A program made the position numbers and the translations under genes. From contig JAQSEB010000022.1 in assembly GCA_030063045.1 (NCBI GenBank), positions 620,001 through 684,000 of the forward strand: a DNA stretch of 64,000 nt. The letters run 5' to 3'. How positions within the stretch are numbered: position 1 is the first letter of the stretch; the number at the start of each line of letters is the position of its first letter. Shown in pieces: positions 11,288 through 23,725 of the stretch. The notes under the pieces are model-generated. The model did not search any database, had not been told where the DNA came from, and saw only the letters and a list, made by a program, of their open reading frames with translations. This stretch comes from Pratylenchus scribneri. Taxonomy: Eukaryota; Nematoda; Chromadorea; Rhabditida; Pratylenchidae.

Positions 11288-11661
11288 CTGTAAATTCAAA
11301 AGGAAATTGTAATTTAATTTCTTATAATAAATATTAAGACACTTTTGTATTCTGCTTAAAAATTTGTTAATTATGATTTCATCCATCGAATAATATAGAA
11401 TTCTTATGAATCGGTTTAAAATTCAAAAAGGGTTATTGCCAAAAATATCGAAAAAAAAATGCGAATGAACCAATCATTTTATAATATAAAATCATTCAAT
11501 AACCAAAACTTGGCTCTTCATATAACCATATAAAAGTTGAAAATGGCTTAATAATTTATAAGTAATGATGCTCCAAACTTGTTAGCGTCAAATTTGCCTG
11601 TGCCAAATTGAAGTGTACCCTCATTTTCCATCCCATCCATTTTATCTAAATTCACACTAAA

Positions 11662-11785
11662 ATGGCTGCCTTTCATTAGTTTAATAAAAATGCTTTCCCA
11701 ATATTGTCCGTCAACTGCTCATTTCTTTTCTTGATCATTTTGTTAATTTTTCAATAGCATTTTTTCCAAATGGACGGTTTCAGTA
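11662..11785 (+). pseudogene. K4: decayed knottin signal exon
   Basis: It begins ATGGCTGCCTTTCATTAG, where a small deletion relative to intact members leaves an early stop. The remaining sequence still resembles the family hydrophobic core and ...QMDG end. No cysteine exons follow. From about 11786 to 11960 an unrelated open stretch (NELPLFFAECWPLSFDILLL, then after a frameshift KHRSATKYNRIPRIFWKNYF) directly abuts the remnant, suggesting a rearrangement joint. Confidence 0.6.
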
Positions 11786-11960
11786 AAATTTAAAAATGAA
11801 TTGCCCCTATTTTTTGCCGAATGCTGGCCATTGTCTTTCGATATTCTATTATTGGATGACTCTGATAATTTAAAAAGAAAATTTTTTGTTTAAACATCGA
11901 TCCGCTACAAAATATAATCGGATTCCCAGAATTTTTTGGAAAAATTATTTCATAATATTG

Positions 11961-12696
11961 TGATTTTCTTGAAATTAATATATTTAACATTTGTATAAAT
12001 TTTATTTGTTGTTTAATTCATATTCTTTCATAATTCCTCTTTAAAATTCAGATTGAATAGAAAGATTTCCTTTTATCATAATGAAATATGAGAATTCCAT
12101 ATCATAATAAAAAATATCATCGAAAATATTTTATAATTTTATAAGTTCTCCTATCAAATATTTCAATTATTTCTGCACACATCAGGCAATAATTTTATTC
12201 AATAACCATGGAAATTGAAAATATTGAAGAAAAAATGGGTGATTAATGGTAACAAAAATAAATGCGAATATTCGGTCAAAATTGTCAAAAACAATTCCAT
12301 TTGAACAGAAAAATTAAATTAATAATAGTCAATTTTTGTTGTCATGGAAAATTGTTTATATATGCAAATGCCAAATGTTAGTGTGCAATTGATTAATTTA
12401 CTTTCAGTGTCATATTCTTTAGAGAGATATACAAAAAAAATTAATTTTTTGCTAGCATAAAAGCTAATTCAAGATTCAACTCTATCTAAATATCGTTCCA
12501 ATGAATAAAAAGCCTTTTATTATTATTTATTATTTAAATGCATAGGCGAACAATATTTTTATTCTATATTTTAAGGAATCTTTAAAAAGTGAACAAAAAA
12601 TATCCAAAAATAAAAGCATAAAAAAAATTTAAAATTTTAATAAAAAATTGCAAAAACATTTTAGGAACTGCTTTTGAATTGCTAAAATTTTACAAA
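11961..12696. other. AT-rich intergenic stretch
   Basis: Upstream region of the Ly6/TSP1 gene. I see no exon, repeat array or RNA gene here. Confidence 0.5.
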
Positions 12697-14433
12697 ATGT
12701 TCAACTTAATTTTCTTCATCCTTGCTATGAATTTTATTGGTCAACAAATCAATGCATTAAAATGTTATCAGGTAAATATAGTAAAATTTGCCACTCTTTT
12801 CGGATGCAAGGGACAATAATGCAATTAAAAAATTTAATTTTTTACTAACACTAAAATTAATTTTTAAAAATTTTATTTTTTAAAAAAATTCTGAAAGTTT
12901 AAATTTTTATAATTTTTAAAAATTGTACTTTCTTCTCACAATCAAGGGCGTATCTAATATGACATCTGATGATTTGACTGTCACACTTTCGAATTGCCAA
13001 CCAACGGCCTCTGCCTGCGCTGCTTCCACTGATTTGAGCCGACGCACAATCCTCAGAACATGCATGTCCACAAATTGTTCAATTGATTATGGAAAGACTA
13101 TTTCATATTCGCCAATTTGCATGAATTCAACAGGGTATAATTTTTGGGAATTCTTAATGTTTTTTACATATTTTTATTAATGGGTACAATTATTTGGTGA
13201 AAAAATATTGAAAATAAAAAGAATAATGCTTCTGAAATTTATCTTAGTCTCTGATAACTTATACACAATTTTGGAACTTGTAACTTGTATGTTGGAGTTC
13301 TTAAAGATTCATATTCAGCCTTAAAGCCTAAGCCTGTCCATAACTTATTCCTAAACTTAAATTCTATGCATTTTCCATATTTTTCTTAAGAATTATACTT
13401 CTTGTTCACCAAAATGCTAAACTTACAATTTTAAAGTTTTAATCATTTTTTTTTAAAATTCGGTTTTTTTTGAATTTTAATTTTTTCCAAATCGGTGGAT
13501 TAAAATTTTTTTAAAATTTCGATTTCGTATAAAATTTTGATTTTTATTTAATGGTTTTCTACCTCATCCCTGGTTTGTGAATTTAACCGAATCTTCTCTT
13601 CGTGAAGAGTCGATTTTTACCAATTTTGATAGATTGGAGCACTAAAAAAATTAAATGTTCGCCAGTGTTTCCTAAAATTGGTTAAAGCTACCCCAAATCA
13701 TTACCAAACGAAGCAATGCATCTATCATAGAGATTAGATAAATTTACATAAGTAAGGACAAATCATTCGTTATTACTTTATAAATTATTTTTTAACCATT
13801 TCGATTTCACCATCCAAAAGATCTCCATCAAACACTTTTTGTTGCTGTTATGGCGATGGATGCAATTTGTATGCAAATTTTACCAACAATCCAGTCGGAA
13901 TTGTGCACACAATTTGCACCGGTGTTTGGGAAAATTGGAGTGAATGGACCAAATGCCGATCGGGTCCAATTTTCATGCAATCAATGGATCGTAGAATGCG
14001 CTTTCGTCAATGTTTGGTCAAACCAAAGGGATGCACTCCTAATGGGCCAATCATGTGCAAGTAAGATTAGAATATGGGAGAAATTAATTAATTTTCTTTT
14101 TTAAAAATGAATTTATCATTAGTTTAGAGGATGAGTAGAATAATGTAATGAGACCCCCTTTACTTCCCCCCTAAACCCTAACAAACCATAGATAGTCCCT
14201 TTACTTTTTCCTACTCATCCTCCTCTAAATTACAATAGTACACTCATTTTAGTTTTTTTTTTTGATAATTTATTTTATATTTTTTAATATTTTTCTTTTT
14301 TATTATATTTTTTATTTTACATAATTGAGAAATATTCTTTCGAATTTACAGCAGAAATAATTGGGAACAAAGTCCATGCATTGGCATATTGCCGATTATA
14401 CCCGCACTGATCACTCCACAGAATGGCACATAA
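12697..14433 (+). CDS. Secreted protein with Ly6/uPAR-like and thrombospondin type-1 domains, 194 aa
   Basis: Four exons join in phase: 12697-12771, 12947-13134, 13821-14060 and 14352-14433. Residues 1-20 are a signal peptide (MFNLIFFILAMNFIGQQINA). The mature protein starts LKCYQG and continues through spaced cysteines to GSPSNTFCCCYGDGCN, the closing CCxxxxCN motif of three-finger Ly6/uPAR domains. A TSP1 repeat follows immediately, with the tryptophan ladder VWENWSEWTKC, then RMRFRQC, GC, MC and WEQSPC. TSP1 domains bind glycosaminoglycans or matrix proteins, so an extracellular adhesion or matrix role is likely but not shown. No GPI signal is evident at the C-terminus. The stop is earlier than in the orphan exon at 11176. 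A second copy of exon 3 lies at 19794. Confidence 0.8.
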
Positions 14434-14579
14434 AATTTGACTAATGCCCCTTTGCCGGGTGAAAAGAAATATTGTAAAAGAAAGATAATCAAATTTTTCA
14501 ACAAGTTTCATTTTGGGATTGAAAATTGAATTTTAAAAATGTTGAAAAAGTAAAATAAAAAAAGGTTCAAAAATGTGCA

Positions 14580-15160
14580 AATTAAAATATAATTTAAAAA
14601 TATTTTCACAATCATTTCCACCCATTCCTTTTCTTTTTTTTCTGTTTGTTTTTATTGGACTAGAAATTTCTATATTAATTTATAAAAATATAATAAAAAA
14701 TTTTTCCTTATGATAAATTTCTAATTATTATTGCAAATTTTTGGAAAATTTTACTTTTCAAATTTTTATAGAATCTATTACTTTGAAAGAATTTTATCAA
14801 ATGAAATATGCAAAATAAAATTGCCGGACTTATGTTTTTGGAAGGGACACCATTTTGATGATATTTACTACAATCGGTTTTTGATTTAGCCACAGGGCCG
14901 GTCCCATGACAGCAAAAAATGGATTAACATTCATTTAATAACATCTAATCGAGCAAATTTTCCTCTTTTTTTAAAGAATAAAATTATCCAAATCCGAGGG
15001 CCAAAATGCAGATTAATCTTTGCTTCCATGTTCATCAAAAAATTGGGAACTGGAAGAAATGAATTTGGCCTTTCCGGTAAATAGGCAAGGGATTTGCATT
15101 TTAGAATGGATAATTTTGATCATCCGTTCAATTTTATATGGGAGGCAGGGAAGCAATGTT
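14580..15160 (+). repeat. Segmental duplication unit, copy 1
   Basis: The block spans the Ly6/TSP1 3' flank, a GGCCACAGGGCCGGTCCCATG-like segment and the knottin distal upstream region. Related copies lie at about 20210-20740 and 29580-30130 in the same order, and partial inverted copies at about 24745-24880 and 40110-40240. No coding potential. Confidence 0.65.
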
Positions 15161-15329
15161 CAGATTTTAAGCCTAAGGATTTTGATTGTTTTTATTAAAA
15201 GAGGAAAATTTGCTCCATTTGGTGGTCTTTATAACTCCATTGGAAAATCACACAAATCCATCATTCCATCCAATCCAATTTATCCAAATTTCCCATATTT
15301 TCTTCTGTTCGGAATATATTTCGAATAAT

Positions 15330-16446
15330 ATGGTTGCCTTCCTCTTTTCATTCAACAAAAATGCCTTCCCAATTATATTTGTCATCTTGCTGACCATTTT
15401 GTTAATTCAAGAGCATGTTATGCAGGTGGATGGTTGCATCGCAGATCAATTAGGTATGCATAGAGTTAACCATTTTCTTTGTTTTCTAATTACCGACTAT
15501 AAATTGTCGAGATTATTATTGTAAGTATATACTATCCAATTAAAACAATTAGTTAATAAAAAAATATCAGAATATTTATATTCAAAAATAATTTACGCTC
15601 ATCAATAATGTGAATTTTTATTTTTTTTATTTAGGCTTATTAGACAATATTGTTTTTTTTTTTTTATTTGTGTATGAATTTTTAGGAGGATGTTACGGCG
15701 ATGATGATTGTTGCACTGGAAAATGTATATTCCCAGCAGTAGGCTGGCCGGGGCGGACCGGCTTTTGCCAATGCTTACCACCTGGCCAATGTATGCATAA
15801 TTATAAGAATTAGAATCCAATATAGTGTTTTCCGATTTTTAACACTTCTACTGTTCCGGTTCCGGAACTATCGGATAGCTCATTCGACGCATGTTGATGA
15901 GAGAAGCTGGTATCTGCCATCGGTTTCGCAATTCGCATAAAATACAAAATTAAAAAAAAAGTTATGGCTATTTTTTATCTCATTGGAATTTGTTGGAACT
16001 GCACTTTATTTTCGCGGGTGTAACTTGTTTATTTTCGTGTTATATGCGAAATCAATGACAAATTCGCACTCAGCTCGTCGAGGCGCGTCGATTGAGCTCT
16101 AATTTGTCTTTTTTCGACAATCGACCCATAGGGGGCACCAAGTACTTTTTCGATTTTCAAATGGCTATAACTTGGCCAAAAATGATCGGCCACTCAAAAT
16201 TTTTGTCATTTTCTTAACCAGCGCATCAAGACGTGTCGATTGGTATATAATTTGAGGAAAAAACTAAAAAAATGTGAACCAAAAAGGGTATGTAAACTCG
16301 ATAAGTTCCTTTTAAAGTGATCCAAACTCTAAATATAATAATTTTATCTGTGTATTATTTTTTTAGCTTGTTTCATTAGTGCCGAATGTTGTTATGGAAG
16401 TTGTTCTACTGGTGGGGATGAAGTTTTATATTGCTTTAATAATTGA
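15330..16446 (+). CDS. K5: secreted double-knot knottin-like protein, 102 aa
   Basis: Three exons: 15330-15453, 15686-15790 and 16367-16446, all introns phase 1. The signal peptide begins MVAFLFSFNKNAFPIIFVIL and ends before GC36. Knot 1 is C36-x7-C44-x5-CC-x3-C55-x13-C69 and contains the long loop IFPAVGWPGRTGF. After Cys69, one Gln leads to C71, which opens knot 2: C71-LPPGQS-C78-x5-CC-x3-C89-x9-C99. The C-x-C-LPPGQ linker at the exon end recurs in other multi-knot members. TATAA sits 100 nt upstream at 15230. The second intron (15791-16366) holds a block with GACGCGTCGATT-type foldback motifs. Secretion and knot fold are inferred from sequence pattern. Confidence 0.8.
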
Positions 16447-17373
16447 AGAGAAGCAGCGGAATGTGTGTGAGAAAATTTCTCTTCCAGAATGAAAATTTTA
16501 GATGAATAAATAAAACTGATGATGATTAAATTTATGAAAGATATAATAAAATTTACAAATATATTGCAACACAAAACAAATTAATTTGTGCTAGCATTAA
16601 TTGATAAATGTTATTGAGTAAAATTGCTTGCCCAACAATTTAATAAATATCTTAACTTTCATACAAAAATTGAGAATATTTACTTCTTTTCACTCATTTT
16701 ATTTGGTTAGATGGATGAATTCTTCTACGAAAGGGTTTGATTAGAACCGGGAAAGCTCGGACAGAGCAGAAATGTTTTTCACTTTTTGGTTCAATGATTT
16801 GAATAATTTTTTGAGTTTTGAAACAGAATGAGGGAAATTTTTCAATTTATATCCAGAGCGTAGTATATTTTAATTTTTCATTCAACGTTAAAGCATATCT
16901 AGAAGTTATTGCCAATTGAAATTTTTAAATACAGATTAGGACTAGATTAGCATATATGTTGCTTAGGTCTAGAGTCTAGTAAATTATTTAGGTAGGGCTA
17001 GGTTCATAAACCAATGCTCGGATATGTAGAAGCTACGATATGGAAATTGGACACAAACTTCAATGTAGTAAATCGAGATTAGCTAAAAACTATAACTACT
17101 ACAATACCATAATTCCAATTAAAATTTAATGAATAGAAGTTAAATTTTCTCGATTTTTTATGAACATTAATTATTAATTAAATATTAATTAAAAAATATA
17201 AGCAATTTTGCTCAAATAACATTTATTAGTTAACCAATTAATTTTGCTAATGGAGAATACATTCAATTGAATTGAAGATTTATTTTATTTATGTTTTTGT
17301 TCTCAAATTCAATTATTCAGTTAATTTCCTTTTCATCTACATCTTTTCGTCAGGACTCATTCTGCCCTGCTCA
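16447..17373. other. Intergenic region between K5 and K6 3' ends
   Basis: AATAAA lies near 16507 for K5. The 3' flanks of the two genes resemble each other in inverted orientation (aacatttattagttaac-like blocks). I see no additional exon. Confidence 0.5.
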
Positions 17374-18516
17374 TCAGCTGCAGGTTAATGTTGATTCCAC
17401 ACATGTTCCACTGCAACACAAGGATGGTGATGTATTGGGGACACATGCTAAAAAGTCATGGAAAAATATAATTTAATTAAACATAATTTTAAAAAATTTT
17501 GCGAGAAAATTATAAATATCTAGATAAGCAAAGTGCGTCAATTTTGCTAGTATCAACATCAAATTGCTCAACGGAAATTACCAAAATAAATTTGCCAAAT
17601 TTATTTAGTAAATTCCAATGGATCGATTGATTTTTCACAAAATTTTATTTATATGAAAATTCTCAAATTTGGGTAATTAAACCATAATAAAATATGATAC
17701 AAAAACACGATAAAATAATTTAGATGGCTATCAAACATTAAAGGGAAATTAATTCCAAAAATTATTGAAATGAGGCAAAGTTGTGAACAAATTAATTAAT
17801 TTTTTCACAAATTTATTATTAATTTTATTTGCTACTAATTGGTTGAATGCCCTAAGGGTCAATGAAAAGTGGTCAAAACAAAAAAATATTAGGAATCGGA
17901 GCATTAATTGTGGAGTGATATGTAACCTTGATCGAGATTAGGTTCGATATTACAGAATCAATTCTAAATTAGAATCCTTCAAAATACCGATCAGTATCCC
18001 ATATTGTCCAAAATCACCTAAAAAACATACCAAATCCCGGACGAATGCAGCATATGCCAGATATGCCTGGTAATAATCCTACACATTTTGAACCACAACA
18101 TACAGCATCCGACTGACATACTAAAAAATCAAATATAAAAAAATTTTATTTAGATTTAACATTAAAAAATTTATAAGCAAAAATAAAAAATATCCCACCC
18201 TTTTTCGAAAATATTTTTGTTTATATCATTTTGAGAATAATTCTATTATTATTTGATTGTTCTTGATTAATTTTTTAAATTGGTTAATGTTATTAATTAT
18301 GTAGTTCCATGTTCCATCGTAATCTCAAAAAAATAATTGCAGGAATATGAAAAAGCCAGAATAAAATGAATATTATTTTCTAAAATTATCCATACCTCCA
18401 TGATCTAAGGTGCAACTTCCACCATCCACCTGCAAAAAATGCTGTTGAATCAATAAAATGGCCAACAGCAAAAGGGGGAAAACATTTTTGTTGAACGAAC
18501 GGAGGAAGACAACCAT
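17374..18516 (-). CDS. K6: secreted double-knot knottin-like protein, 94 aa
   Basis: Three exons: 18516-18396, 18120-18031 and 17447-17374, phase-1 introns. The signal peptide MVVFLRSFNKNVFPLLLLAI runs to VDGG. Knot 1 is C35-x6-C42-x5-CC-x3-C53-x10-C64. C65 follows directly, giving an adjacent CC hinge instead of C-x-C, and opens knot 2: C65-x6-C72-x8-CC-x3-C86-x6-C93. TATAA lies upstream on the minus strand at 18606-18602. It faces K5 tail to tail. The 583-nt second intron shows no other feature. Confidence 0.8.
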
Positions 18517-19090
18517 TTTGTTTAGAAGAAAATGTGGGAAATTTGGATAAAATGGATGAAATGAAAATTGGGTGATGGATTTTTGGGATTTTCCACTGGC
18601 CTTATAAAGGTCCCCAAAATGGAGAAAATTTTCCTATCCATTTGCCCACCCAAAGTAATGAATTTTGCTTCCTTGTTTTCCCATAAGAATGATAAAAATT
18701 ATCTATCAAAAATGTTAATTCCATTCGTTTGGCGGATGGTCCTTGGGCAAATTTTCCTTATTTCAAAATAAATTTTTTTTCCAAATTCATGTGACTAAAA
18801 TGCGAACAACTTTTTCCTTTCCTTCAATCATAACCTTAAACGGATGATAAAAATTATCCACACAAAATGCAAATTCCATGCCTTTACAGGCCCAACTTCA
18901 TTCCATCCAATTCTGACTATTTTGGAATAAACAAGATTTTTCGCCATTTGGTATTCGGATTTTTCGTTTTTAATAAAAAGGAATTGCTCAATTTTTGGTT
19001 TTGATAAATGAATGTTACTCCGTTTTTTGTGGAAGACCGATCACCGTAAAACAAAAAAAAGTGTAGCCCTTCAAAATTCAAAGCCCGCAA

Positions 19091-19232
19091 TTTTTATGGT
19101 GGAATGATTGTTGGAAAGGAGGAAAAATTGACTCAACAATTCGATTGCCCGAACAAAGAATGCCAATTCAAGGCAATTTTTCTGAAATCATGTTCAATTG
19201 TTTACACACGAAATAAACACAATCATGCATGA
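19091..19232 (+). pseudogene. FLYWCH-like zinc-finger fragment
   Basis: An open stretch ends in DCPNKECQFKAIF...IVYTRNKHNHA before TGA. The C...C...HxH arrangement fits the end of a FLYWCH zinc finger. There is no start codon or flanking exon, so this is an isolated fragment. It lies in knottin upstream DNA and is related to the fragment at 22656-23081. Confidence 0.45.
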
Positions 19233-19610
19233 ATATTTTGTTTGAAAATATTTTGGCCATATTGAAAAGACAATTTAAATTTTTTTGATTTAAATTTTTA
19301 GCATTCTAAAAGAAATGATTCCACCATCGAATATTCCTCGCATTTTCAATTTTATTTGGCTGGAATTGTCAATTGTGTTTACCTATCTGGCAAATAAAAG
19401 GAAGTTGCATTTTGAATGGATAATTTTGATCAGCCGTACATGTATACGGGTGATCAAATAAGCAAAATTATTCGCATTTGTGCTTACGGATTTAGATTTT
19501 TTATTTGTATAGAAATTTTGCCCAATTTGGAGGCCTTTATAAGCTCATTGGAAAATCACATAATCCATCTGTTATGGGGGAATTGACAACTGTTCCCCTC
19601 TGGTTTTTAG

Positions 19611-19675
19611 GATGTGAAGACCATTGGAAATGCTGCAGTGGACAATGTGTCGCACAAAATTTGTGTTTGAAATAG
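19611..19675 (+). pseudogene. K7: orphan knottin terminal exon fused to a promoter block
   Basis: A family promoter block (CCTTTATAAGCTCATTGG near 19533) runs into a TTTTTAG acceptor without any signal exon. The exon that follows encodes C-x5-CC-x3-C-x5-C and stops at 19675. An internal deletion appears to have removed exon 1. The Ly6/TSP1 exon copy starts 118 nt downstream. Confidence 0.7.
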
Positions 19676-19793
19676 AAGGGAAGCAGAATATGAAAGAGAA
19701 CATGTATCAGATTGACTCAAAAAATATTTTTTAAAAAATTTGCAAAAGAAAAATTTTTCAAAAATCTAATTCTCGAATTTCACCATCCAAAAG

Positions 19794-20033
19794 ATATCCG
19801 TCAACATTTTGTTGCTGTTATGGCGATGGCTGCAATTTATATGCAAATTTTATCACCAATCCCGCCGGAATTGTGCCCCAAATTTGTACTGGAGTTTGGG
19901 GAAATTGGAGCGAATGTCCATCGGAGAAGAGTCCAATTTTCCTGCAGTTAACCGCAATAAATCAACGAATTCGCTCACGGCAATGTTTGGCCCAACCAAT
20001 TGGATGCACCACTAATGGGCCAATTATGTGCAA
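19794..20033 (+). pseudogene. Duplicate of Ly6/TSP1 exon 3
   Basis: It is exactly 240 nt, like the exon at 13821-14060, with the same acceptor context (ccaaaag) and GTAAG donor, and is fully open. It keeps CCCYGDGCN and GVWGNWSEC. The second Trp of the WxxWxxW ladder has become Cys-Pro, and the segment before the RQC cysteine differs. Exons 1, 2 and 4 are missing, so it cannot make the full protein here. No inactivating mutation has yet appeared in this exon. Confidence 0.75.
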
Positions 20034-20994
20034 GTAAGATTGGTTTGGAAGAAATTATAATTAATTTTAGATTGAAATGATCAATTGGTCTTGGTCATTC
20101 ATGCATTTTTAAATTTACATTTTTGTTTATTATTTAATAATCTTAAAAACTTGGAATAATAAAGCAAAATAAAATATTAAAAATATGAAAATTTAAATAT
20201 AATTTAAAAACATTTTAATAACCCATTCTTCCCTCCTCCTTTTCCTATTTGTTTTTAATGGACTATAATTTCTAAATTAATTTAAAAATATACCGAAGAA
20301 TTTTCGCCTATAATTCTTTTCTAATTAATATAATATTTTAATAATTAATTAGATTTTTGGAAAATATTTCGTTAAATTTTTATTTTGACTATTTCAGCAC
20401 AATTAAAAAGAATTTTTATCGAATAAAATATGTAAAATAATAAATGAGGACCTTAGATTTGAATGACTTCCATTTTGATGATTTTTACTGCGATTGGTCT
20501 TTTATTTGGCCACAGGGCCAGCCCCATGACACAAAAACGGATTCACATCCATTTAATAACATCCAATTGGGCAAATTTTAATCTTTTTTATTAAATAAGA
20601 AAATTATCCAAATCCAGGGGCCAAAATGAATAATCTTTGCTTCCTTGTTTAACAAAAAAATGGGAATTGGATGAAATGAAATTTGACTCTATCCGTCAAA
20701 AAGGCAAGGGATTTGCAATTTAGGATGGATAATTTTGATTATTCTAGTCAGGTCATACGGGTGTTTGGGGAAGCGGTTCGCATTTTGGGGATAATTTTTG
20801 TTGAGTTTTGGTATCAAATAAAAAAGAAAACAAAATTGTACGCATTTTGTTCTCGGATTTGGATAATTTTTTTGCCTTTTAATACAGAGGAAAATTGCAC
20901 CATTTGATGGTCTTTATAAGCCCATTGGAATGCCACACAAATCCATCATTTTCCATTCCATCCATTTTATCAAATTCCACATTTTCCTAATAAA

Positions 20995-21754
20995 ATGGTT
21001 GACTTCCATTCGTTCAACAAAAATGCCTTTCCACTGTTGTTTTTTTTCTTATTGACCATTTTGTTAATTCAACAGCATATTGTGGAGGTGGATGGTCAAC
21101 AATCGTGCACTCATCACGATGGTATATATTGTTAATTTTTGACAAAAATCATATTTTTATTTATGCATTTTCAGATTGTGACTATTTTTATTTCTGCCAT
21201 CCTTCTGGCCAATGTTGGTTCCGCTATGGACCTGGCCTACGTATATACTATGTTCTATTATCCTTAAATTTTCGAGATTTTAATTACATTTAGCCAATTA
21301 AATTTCGATTAGAATAAAAAAAAATAAAGAGCAATTTAAATGTTATCAAAGTGAAATGTGAAAATATTTTTCGAAAATTGGGGAGATATTTTAAATATTC
21401 TCTTCGCTTTTTGAATTGAACTAGATAAAATTATTTTTAATAATATATGTTTTAGCATGTTCGGAGAATAGAGAATGTTACAGTGGAGAATGTAAAGCGG
21501 GCGTTTGCCATTGCCGCGCATCTGGCGAATGTATGTATAATTTTAATTTTATATAGCATTCCACATTGGTTTATTTCCAATTTTTGTAATAAATTTGTTG
21601 AGATTTATGAATGCAATAACACTGAATAACAAGAATAAAATTAAGCAATAAATCAAGGAAAAATTATTTTTATTTGAATTTTTATTTTTTAGCATGTGCC
21701 AATCCTTCATCGTGTTGCAGTGGTCATTGTTACCCCACCGCTGGATGTGAATGA
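20995..21754 (+). CDS. K8: secreted triple-module knottin-like protein, 109 aa
   Basis: Four exons: 20995-21121, 21175-21240, 21456-21530 and 21693-21754, all phase-1 junctions. The signal peptide begins MVDFHSFNKNAFPLLFFFLL and ends near VDGQ. The first cysteine module is atypical, without a CC pair (C38, C44, C50, C56), like the first modules of K12 and K13. Module 2 has C66-x5-C72-Y73-x3-C77-x4-C82: the usual CC has become CY, so one disulfide should be missing. Module 3 is canonical (C84-x6-C91-x5-CC-x3-C-x5-C108). TATAA is at 20915. The odd cysteine balance may allow dimerisation or reflect decay. Confidence 0.75.
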
Positions 21755-22229
21755 ACATTCCTTTTTTAATGAACGAAATAAATATGAATAAAAAAAAATT
21801 GATGATTATTGAATTTGTGAATAAAACAATCGAAATTTTTGCTAATATGACTTGATAAATAAATTCTATTTGGGAAAATTGTTTATAGTAAAATATATTT
21901 TAATTCAAAATTTTAAAATTGCAACAAACAAACACATTTCACATAATATTTGTTTCTTTGTTTCAATTTCACTAAATTATCCAATCATTTCAGTTGGGTT
22001 TATTCCAAAATTTCCAATTAATTATTCGAATTTTAGTTCCCATCTTTGTAATATAATTCATTCTTTCCACTATTTTATTTAAAATTAACGGGCTTTCCTT
22101 AACAAGCCCTAGGCATCACAATCGTAGCAAAAGTTCACTCTTCTAATCATCAAAACAATTCGTAGGAAATGCTTCATTCCCTTCCTAAACTCCTCATGTT
22201 TGTGCTATTTCAATTAATCTACCTCCCAC

Positions 22230-22470
22230 CATTCAACAGACATAGGCATCGCAATCAAACATTTTAGGCCCACGTCCATCCAGAAAAGCTGCATAGTCTG
22301 GCCAACAGCAACAAATCTCAGTTACAATCTGAAAAGATAATAAAAAGTTTATTTTTTCTAAAGCATTTATCATCTCATACCATTGTCATTGTTACAGGGT
22401 TTAAAACATTTGCCAGTATCACGCTGGCAGATTGGATTTCGGGAGGGCATGCTGGAAAGGCAAAATAAAT
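22230..22470 (-). pseudogene. K9: broken knottin exons
   Basis: On the minus strand, the exon beginning near 22452 matches K20 exon 2 (CPPE..., C...C) but a one-base deletion shifts its frame. The following exon resembles the GEICCSG-type terminal exons but also reads through in a shifted frame (TEICCCWPDYAAF...CDAYVC, stop near 22235). No signal exon lies upstream; a FLYWCH fragment occupies that position. Confidence 0.5.
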
Positions 22471-22655
22471 TGTATATTTTTTCCATACCTTTGTCATTGA
22501 TTCAAATTTTTTAAGTACAAAATTTAATATTAATTGTTTGATAATTAATCATTATTCATTATAAACCAAAAAACATTGAATATTGGTAAAACGATATGTG
22601 AAAAATATTTTTTTCGAAAGGAGGTGGGATATTTCTTATTTTCTCTTATATTTTT

Positions 22656-23081
22656 TTATTTGAAATTTTTAATAAATTTTCGATTGTATTCGAAAATGTT
22701 GTCATTTTTATTAATAAAAAATGTATGAAAATAAAATAAAAAAATTAGTCGCCAAAATAATGCATTTTTATTTCGATTATATTTGTGTTCATGTTTTCCT
22801 CGAATATATAAACATGCATTTTCCGTAACATAAATTCCCGCAATTGGACATTTTCCACTATTGATTGATTCCTTGCAGCAACAGCAATACAAATTCATTG
22901 TTCGTTGCAGTCGTTGAATTTTAATTTGCTGTACAATATGCCATATCCCATTTGGAATAGTTATGCCAATTTTCGAGTGAAAAGGCCACAATTTGCCTTG
23001 ATAATCCACATAGTCATCGCCAACATTTGGTTTAGGATTCTTAAAAAAATAAGCTAATACTAGAAACAATTTTGTAGCCAA
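22656..23081 (-). pseudogene. FLYWCH-like zinc-finger fragment, 141-codon frame
   Basis: The frame contains SKIGITIPNGIWHIVQQIKI followed by NLYCCCCKESINSGKCPIAG and LYIRGKHEHKYN. The Tyr-Cys...Cys...HxH order fits a FLYWCH zinc-binding module. The last 40 codons are AT-rich filler, so only residues 30 to 100 look like genuine protein. Probably a relic of a transcription factor or transposase-associated gene; no other domains are visible. Confidence 0.4.
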
Positions 23082-23725
23082 TATGAATTCTCAGAATTTT
23101 TAACATTTATTAGAACGCGAAAATTCATAAAATTGATGGCAAATGGGCAGAGCAAAGGCCCGGTGTCAAATTCAAAATTTAAAATAAAAATTAAAGGTTG
23201 AAATAAGGCGAATATTATTATCCAAAAAAATGGTGAAAATTGTCAATATGAATTTTTTATAAAAAAATAATTAAATATTTGCATTTGACAATGTCAAAAG
23301 GTCACTCTACTACAAATTAATTTATTATTGCCCCAAAACATTATTAAAATTGTCATTTATAAAATCAATTTTTCAATGCATCTAAGTTCAAAAATTCTGT
23401 CAACAGATTTAATAGAGAAATTTATTTTGAAATAGAGGCAAACTAAAACCAATCGGCAAACTCATGAAATTTGCATTTTGACTTGATAATTTTTTTTTTA
23501 TTTTTACATAGAAAAAAGAAAACAGAGTTGTTGACATTTTTGGCCCAACGATTTGGATTCTAATTTTTGTATCATGGATTTTATAATTATTTTTTTATTT
23601 TAATACCAATGCGTGGGCCTTTATAAACCTTCCGAAGTTTACATAAATTCATCATTTTCCATTACATTCAGTTTCAGTTTATTTAAACATATATTTTCCT
23701 TTGCTCTAAATATTCCACGAACAAA

